The notes beneath the pieces are model-generated. The model was not told the origin of the DNA, searched no databases, and saw nothing but the letters and a program-made list of their open reading frames with translations. Both the position numbers and the translations under genes were made by a program. Below, one piece after another: positions 57,828 through 64,000 of a stretch of 64,000 bases of DNA. The stretch comes from Gautieria morchelliformis (Eukaryota > Basidiomycota > Agaricomycetes > Gomphales > Gomphaceae). The DNA lies in contig WHVA01000034.1 of the NCBI GenBank assembly GCA_015179125.1, positions 310,001 to 374,000 of the forward strand, given 5' to 3'. Positions within the stretch are counted from its first letter, which is position 1, and the number at the start of each line of letters is the position of its first letter.

Positions 57828-58267
57828 CCCTGGCTAGTTGTGGAGATCACACTACCACACAACTGACAAGGGGAAATCCAAAGTCTGTATAAATGAACAG
57901 AGCATACAAGAGAGGGGATTCTCACCTGACAAGGGGAAATCCAAAGAGAAAAGCCTAAGGACCCCCAATGTCAGCGAGCCCGTATTATACTACGCTGCGC
58001 AGCCAGGGACAACACTTGGCACCCGCCATCAACCCTGCACCTCCCTGACCCTTGATCGACCCTTGATGTCACCTATTACGCGAGTCGCTTGATTTCCGAC
58101 ACTGTTCCGAGGGTGGAACTCGGAAATTGGAGTGGAACTGGGAAGGCGAACAGAACTGGTGGAAGTTCTGCCAGAAGCGGAATCATTTCCGAGAGCGGAG
58201 GCGGAGATGGAATCGGAATCGGAAGCGGAGTCGGAACTGGAAATGGAAGACAGGGTGTCCCCTGACA
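57817..58267 (-). repeat. Gypsy-2 5' LTR
   Basis: This 451-bp LTR is shorter than its partner by about 29 bases of the GGAATCGGAAGCGGA-type repeat. The minus strand has an open frame matching the LTR-coded tail of pol. Confidence 0.9.
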
Positions 58268-58799
58268 GTTTCTTCGTCTTGCTGGATATATCAATGCCAT
58301 ATCCCACGCGACGGAGTTGTTGACTACCCCAGTCCTTTCTTTTCCGTCTCCTCATACTCGAACGTACACTGGCTCTCAGACCGTGCTGTCTTGTTAGCAT
58401 TCATGGTGTGGGCCATTCAAGATGTCGCGGCGACAAGTTCCAGTGATTTGTAAGTTCTCACACAATACCTGGACATCTGGGACGTAGAACTCGTTTTGGA
58501 GTAGTTTGTAGTTGAGGGTTGGGCCCACCAGGTCCCCTCTGTAGACAGCTGAATGCCGTGGGACTGGTTACAAGTTGAACAGGCGGGTCCAGGCCACCGC
58601 TACTGACCCCTTCAGCGACACTCCCATACGGTGATGCCGAGTCTCACTGCACAGCGTTCCAGGTCAATGCATGGTTCTGTACCTCACCTTAAAGTTTTCC
58701 ACTTGCTGGCACAGTGAGCGATCCTCTGTATTCACACAAAATTGCCATGACATGACAAGGTTAGACCCACATCTATGTATTGAGTCTCCTGAATGAAAG
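58268..58799. other. Unassigned sequence
   Basis: No coding or repeat feature is supported here. Confidence 0.4.
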
Positions 58800-59250
58800 A
58801 AAAAATTGCATTAGCCTAGGTTTGGCGTAAGTCCTCAAGCACCGGGCTTGCGTCTGAGGACGTGGCGCGAGACACCGGTGTTTGTCCTTATGCAAGAGAC
58901 CACAGCTGTTCAACAGGCATGAGAGTGAAAAGGCGAATACCCAGAGAATTGGGAAGATATGGCCGTCGAACTTCGTCCAATGCGCAAGACAAATCTTGGT
59001 GTGTCATAAACCCGTGTTGCTTACCTGCTGATACAATATCATGGTCTTGCTTAGCGTGGTGGAGAGACGCACGAGTAACAGGGAACAGATACATTCGTTC
59101 CTGTTCCAACGATGAGCTAGAAGTAATCGGAAGGTTTGACGCTCACTGCCGCTAGCGGTGAGAGTCCGTTCCCAAGTACCACCGCCACCCTTACGAATGA
59201 GAGCCAGAGAGGAGAGGCTTTGGTTGTTGCCGCCGTCCAGAACAGTCACG
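58800..59250 (-). pseudogene. Decayed patatin-like phospholipase fragment 1
   Basis: On the minus strand the sequence gives VLDGGNNQSLSSLALIRK, which matches the oxyanion-hole DGGGIRGLSSLLIL segment of patatins. Then, in a second frame, PSDYF followed by a stop and LIVGTGT, the nucleophile-elbow region. Then, in a third frame, LLLVRLSTTLSKTMILYQQ, the following helix. Exon-like sequence continues to a GCTAAT-branch and T-rich CAG 3' splice site near 58797. Stops and frameshifts show decay. Patatin-like proteins with NB-ARC or NACHT and repeat domains are common in basidiomycetes; no such domains are seen here. Confidence 0.5.
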
Positions 59251-59764
59251 TAGACAGCTTTTCAGGGGTGCTGCAAGTGCACTGGCAGTTCCGCCAGCAG
59301 CGAGAACAGAGGGCAGTCATAGACTGAGACACGAATGAGAGTACACCGTCAGCATTCAGTGGGCTGGTTGAGAACAAGGTGAAATGGCCCCATAATTCCA
59401 GACAGCAATGCAGCTTGTGCTCAAGTCGCAAGACATAGAATCGGGCCTGATAGAGAAAGCATTGTGGTCCGTTAGTAAAGAGGGTAAGCTTCCTTAAAAC
59501 TGGAAGTATCATGCCACGCCCATACTAGTAAATTCCCTACGGTACTAGGTGTTCACGAGTAGAAGCAGGTGCACAGCGAGACCGCTTGTATGAGGCACAA
59601 CATTCGGAAATTGGCGTCGGTAGAAGGTCCCCCGAGACACCTCAAAGTTTTCCAGACATCATTTCGCTCGAGAGGATAGCGGCTCTGCGACTCGGATCAG
59701 CGCAAGGGCGTTCCGTTTACTTCAAATGACCGCCAAACAATACACACACCAATATGTTATTATC

Positions 59765-60010
59765 CTAAGCGAAAAAAAAAAAAATCCCCGCATTAGGGTA
59801 CGTTCGACGCAAGCCGTCAAACCCAGAGCTGTATCGGAAGACCTCAGTAAGTGCGCCGATGTTTCTACTTGTGCATGCATGAGGATGAAGGGCCGCGTTT
59901 CTATCACCGAAAACGCTAGAGAACCGCGCAATTATAATTCTACAACTTTTCTCATGGCGTCAAACATTCAAGCGGCTAGGGGGCAAGACGAAATCAGGTG
60001 TTGGAAAAAA
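59765..60010 (-). pseudogene. Decayed patatin-like fragment 2
   Basis: The segment aligns with the second half of fragments 1 and 3: a splice-donor-like QQV at its upstream end (near 60010), then AFSVIETRPFILMHA, and finally the CTAATGCG plus T-run plus TTAG splice-acceptor signature near 59765. The catalytic parts are missing. Confidence 0.4.
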
Positions 60011-62656
60011 CTGCTGCTTACCTGGTGATACGCACAGATTATCTCTCTTGGAATGCATTTAGTTTTCGAGGACCGTGCAGGGCGCCGTGTACACTCGTAG
60101 TTGGGGATATGCGCGGGGCGATCCGCTGGCGCGTGCCAGCGGATCGCCCCACTCCCAGCTCCATCCATCAGGACCTCATACGCCTTCTCCTTTATCTCCC
60201 CCCGCACGAAAGGGTTGCGCCAGAAAGCAAGTCAGGACCGGAGCTACTTACTACCGGCGCTTAGAAACGACAGAAGCGGCAGAAAAGGAAGCACCCGGCG
60301 CCAAATTCTGATTGACCACAGAAGCGCACCAGCGCCAAGTTGCAAAGAGAAGGGACGAAGCGACGAAGTGACGTCGCCAGGAACCCGCGCAGGGCAGAAT
60401 TCACCGGAGAACGCCGATGGTCGAAGTGATCGCTCGGCGATCGATCGGGTATCACCGACGCTATGTATACCCATATAGGTTGGATGCACGTCAAGCGCGC
60501 AGGTCACGTCACAAGGCACGCATCAGCTTATGAAGCAGAAGCCAAACCACCCAACCTAACTGTTTCTATTATCGGCCTCCGGCAGCGCCCGGTGCCGCCT
60601 TACCAACCATTCGGTAGTACGCAACCGGTGAATTATGTAAGAGTCGTGTATCATCTGCGAGAAATACGGACGATGGTTTACGAAGGACGTTCATGGTGCT
60701 GACCTTCCGTGACAGACATTGACAGACACACTATATGGGCAGGCAGGACATCGACAGTACGGACATTGCAACCCTCGCGTACTACGGCCGGGCCACGCAA
60801 ACCCCATCTTCGGAGCACGCCCGGCTAATCCTCCCCTCCCTCACCATGTTCGACACGCAGCCGGCGCGTATACCTACGTCCTCGTCCCCTCAGGACCTAC
60901 CGCGCATTGCACACAGTGTAGTGCACGCGAATGGGCTCGATACGTTGCTCCGCACATACGCTCGAGGCACAGATCGAGGCTGAGGTGGGAGATGCTGCGA
61001 CGCATCGGAGGTGTGGCGCCAGGTAGGAGAGGAGTATCGCCAAAGCATGAGGGTGAGTGATGTGCCTATGACTCACCGTCACAGGTCGTGAGGACGGCGA
61101 AAGAGCGTGGGACGGACTAGCCAGACCTTGGTGGGGGAGGGGAGAGTGGGCAGTCGAGTTTTGATGTGGGAGACAGACCGGTGATGACAGAGAGGACGGA
61201 TGCGGATGTCTATGTGAGGCGTAGGACTGAGGGGTCGGTATATCGCGAGGCCCGGCGAAAAAGATACAGAGGCGTCGGCACGGCGGACGGCGGCAAGAAT
61301 GGAGCTGAATAGTCGACGTCTCAGAGCCTGACGCGTGACAGGAAGAGGGATGCAGCCTGGGACTAAGAAGGGAAGACGACGAAGAAACAGCGTGCGAGAA
61401 GGAACGTTCGTCAGCGCTGGACCGCTTGTCTATTCGACAATGTTCACCCCGCGCGTTGTAAACGCTTCACCCGCATCGCAAGATTCTATAAACATATTAT
61501 CCAGATGTATATTTATAAGTAATTCACACAGAGTACCGCATGGCAAAGATCGCCCACAATTATTTAGTGGTTGAACTGAAATATATGTGTCTCGGAGCAT
61601 GATACACTGTATTGCACTCTCATCTCTAAAAGGAACTCGTGATAATAAGCCGACAAGCGCATGAAATATACTCATTGAAACACTACTTCTGGTCGCCAGG
61701 GCCCGTGGCTGCTGACGACGACCAGAACAGCGAGACCAGTGATGGTGATCACGAATAGGGCTGCTCATCGTTCTTGGCGGGCGTCGACGCCCCATGGTGG
61801 TGCGTGGGAGACATTGGGACGTCGACGACAAAGTGATGGTGGGGAGTTAGGCAATCGAAGAATCAATGGAATTTGAGAGCGAGCGACGGTAGACTAAGTA
61901 CATTTTTTAAATGGGAGACGATTCCGTTGGGGAAGAGGAGTTACTGAATTGCAATTGAATGGCGCAATCTGCGACAGTGCACGTGGGCGATGTCGCCTTC
62001 GTGGCTTTATTTAGATACACGCCATCTTCTGTGATGAGAGTGATGCGCTGATCGATCACGTCGATCACGTCGATCATGGGACACTCAAATTCGCCATTTA
62101 TATCATGATGTACCGGACGCAATTACCTAAGAATGGGGCCCAACGACTTGATATCATATGATTCTGAGCACGACATGGCAGACTTTGCACTCTCAGTGCG
62201 ACATCGTTCCCTGCCCGAATATCAATCTCATATCCCTGCATTTTCATATGACGTGTCGTTGTCCAAGTTATATACGCCTCCTTATACTCGAATGGGACAC
62301 TAACTCGCAGAATATGCTTTCATGATAGGATTCATAGGGTGAGATTGGCCAAATTGTCAGGGCGACCGGGTCAGTAAGATTGTAAATCGTAGGACGATAT
62401 CTAGACATGTTGGGCCTCAAGGTTGGTTTGGAGTAGTTTCACTTCGTGTAAGGTTCTGGAAAGACAGTCGCGTGAACAGTGGCTGAATACGCAGCCATGA
62501 CTCTGGGAACTGAGTTTACCCGCTTGGCCGTGACCGCATGACGTTCCAAAATGGATGTCATTACAATGTTCCTCGCTAGGCCACAAGGTTTTGCACATAT
62601 AAGCATCCCGTATCAGCTGACGGGACGTTTCCTTCACTTCAGGTCATCGAGAGACG
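60011..62656. other. Unassigned sequence between patatin-like fragments
   Basis: No gene is recognised. Open frames at 60101-60478 (plus), 61430-61831 (minus) and 61907-62122 (minus) have no domain I know. A perfect hairpin lies at 60115-60150 and a 9-base tandem repeat (GATCACGTC type) at about 62053-62077. Confidence 0.4.
60115..60150. repeat. Perfect 16-bp GC-rich hairpin
   Basis: GGGGCGATCCGCTGGC (60115-60130) is followed by a GCGT loop and its exact complement (60135-60150). There is no T-run or gene end beside it to suggest a terminator. Confidence 0.9.
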
Positions 62657-63210
62657 TTAGACCCGTAGCCAGCTGCTCAGTATCCTGATCGAAAAAAACC
62701 GTATTAGCGTAGGTTCGTCGAAAACAAGCCCAAGATTAGATGAGAAGGTGTGGGGTAGGGCACTGGGGTTTGCGCTCATGCAGGCCACCACAAAAACACC
62801 ACATAAGAGTATGGAAGAGAGAGTTTCTACAACCAAAAACGCCCCCGCTAGTTGCTCAATTATACTCTCCAACCTTTCTCATGGCGTCGAACCCTGGCGA
62901 GTGCGCGTGACGGAAAGCTGGTGTGTTGGAAAGCAGTGTGGCATACCTGCTGAGACGCACTGATGGCCTTGTCTACCGTCGTGCGGAGGCGAGCGAGGAA
63001 TAAGGCAGAGAGCGATGCCACGCGAGCCTATTCCAACGATGAGATCGAAGTAATCGAAACATTTTCCACTCACCGCCTCTTTCTGTAAGATTTTTCGTGT
63101 GCGACGGACACCTCTCCACGTGAGAGCCGGAGAGGAGAGGCCTCGACGTACCCTCGAATGCTGCCTCAGAGCGAACAGAGGGTGAGAAGATGAGTGCGCC
63201 GTTCCACGCC
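62657..63210 (-). pseudogene. Decayed patatin-like phospholipase fragment 3
   Basis: Reading on the minus strand, a GSIRG and RGLSSPAL region (two frames) is followed by CFDYFDLIVGIGSRG, the nucleophile-elbow segment of patatins. One base off follows ALFLARLRTTVDKAISASQQ and a GTATGC donor at about 62955. Downstream VVETL and FVVACMSANPSALPHTF match the core of basidiomycete patatin-like proteins, ending at a GCTAATACGG plus T-run CAG acceptor near 62690. The frame changes show it is broken. This is the best preserved of the three fragments. Confidence 0.55.
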
Positions 63211-64000
63211 GAGCAGAGACGTTAGGCACAAAATTAGACAGAAGGTGATAAAGTTAAAAGTTATAATCATGGTAGAGCACAGCACCGTGCGCCGGGAGTC
63301 TGGCCCTGCATACGGGTGCCTGGTACGCACGGCACGTGCTACCGGACCTGTGGGGCACGTGCCACAGCGCTTCCACACTCAATCAAGCAAGTTACGCTCC
63401 ACGTGCCCTGTGGCAGCATCCACACCCACCCCGCACGCATCGGCGATCTTCCACGCCATTCCATCACTGACACTGCTTCACGCATCCCCCGGTGAATAGT
63501 TAGCTTACCGTGCGCAGTCCCTCCAATGCCTGTTGTGCCACCCATCACCGTGGACATTCGCACCTGAAGCCTTGCATGCCTCGCGCATGGCTTACCAAAG
63601 TTCCATTCACATCATCAACCCTACTCCACCTGTCTCACGGATGTGCTGCGCACTGCTGGTTGAGGGTAGGACAGCGAGGTGCGGAGGACTGACTGGGTGA
63701 GGAAGGTGGGGACGGGACGGGGTGCTCTCCACGGCGGCGGGCATGCTTGGGAGGATGCGCGTGGGCAGAGGGGTTGGGTGCGGTGCCGCTGTGGGGGAAA
63801 TTTGTGGAAGAGAGACGCCCCTTGGACACCGGCAGGGAGAGTGGTGGGTGCTGAAGACGACCCGATCGGACCTGTGGAGCCTACTGTAATGTAGACCACA
63901 ACTTCATGCTTGGCGGATTTCCTTTTCCATTCCATCAATCTCACTCAGTGGGATTACCCAAACGCCCCCACATATGCAGCACCCTAACAATAGCACCGGA
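63211..64000. other. Unassigned GC-rich sequence
   Basis: Frames on both strands (for example 63621-63944, minus) are proline- and serine-rich and not convincing. Several GGCACGTG-type palindromes occur between 63320 and 63410. Confidence 0.4.

Larger units (their letters stand above)
52066..58267 (-). mobile_element. Gypsy-2: full-length Ty3/Gypsy chromovirus
   Basis: On the minus strand, LTRs at 57817-58267 (5') and 52066-52545 (3') read TGTCAGGGG ... CCCTTACA. The internal region encodes gag, then protease, RT, RNase H, integrase and a chromodomain. Only two lesions are obvious in pol, both in integrase. LTRs differ in length (451 and 480 bp) because a run of GGAA(T/C)CGGA-like units is shorter in the 5' LTR. 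The flanks TTTCC and GTTTC do not give a clean 5-bp duplication. The whole element is strikingly rich in TTCCG/CGGAA. Confidence 0.9.

Noticed and set aside
52061..58272. A 5-bp target duplication for Gypsy-2
   Set aside because: TTTCC and GTTTC share four bases only when shifted, which is not a proper duplication.

Overview
The window looks like a repeat-rich chromosome arm of a basidiomycete fungus, probably a wood-decaying Agaricomycete. The evidence is short GT-AG introns of about 50-64 bases, a DUF6533-type multi-pass membrane protein gene, decayed patatin-like genes, and a class II (manganese-type) heme peroxidase, a family known from white-rot fungi. There are no bacterial features and no RNA gene that I can support. 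Most of the window is transposable elements, mainly LTR retrotransposons.

Layout. Bases 1-1186 hold nothing I recognise beyond a TA microsatellite. Bases 1187-7549 (block A) and 44598-52050 (block B) are direct copies of one unusual segment. Each carries a DUF6533 gene; it is complete in B (47642-49433), and in A it has lost its promoter and first five exons. Block A also carries a solo LTR (4360-4590) and a palindromic MITE (6672-7069), and runs into a LINE 3' fragment. From 7948 to 39921 lies one old chromovirus-type Ty3/Gypsy element (Gypsy-3) that has been torn open by later insertions: a copia solo LTR (12520-13078), a Gypsy element with 1036-bp LTRs (Gypsy-1, 13360-21501, itself holding a related solo LTR at 17227-17766), an almost intact copia element (24081-29338), a gag-protease-only Gypsy (32028-35149), and a deleted Gypsy-1-like relic (35570-38459, holding two further insertions). 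Five-base target duplications let nearly every layer be peeled off, and the Gypsy-3 reading frame then resumes or nearly resumes at each joint.

Bases 39922-43314 carry weak hypothetical frames and a 48-residue P-loop ORF. A manganese-peroxidase-type gene (43315-44472) is cut off at its 3' end by block B. A second, complete chromovirus (Gypsy-2, minus strand, 52066-58267) sits right after block B. Bases 58268-64000 hold at least three decayed patatin-like phospholipase fragments on the minus strand, a perfect 16-bp GC hairpin, and otherwise unassigned sequence.

The best candidates for something undescribed are: (1) a long extra ORF between integrase and 3' LTR in Gypsy-3, with a coiled coil and a PKKKRKK-type nuclear signal; (2) a possible three-exon antisense gene between integrase and 3' LTR in Gypsy-1, an element that has no recognisable gag; (3) a gag-protease-only Gypsy with matching LTRs; (4) a pair of hairpins kept in otherwise diverged copia LTRs; (5) a cluster of eight TGA(C/G)TCA sites just upstream of a TATA box.
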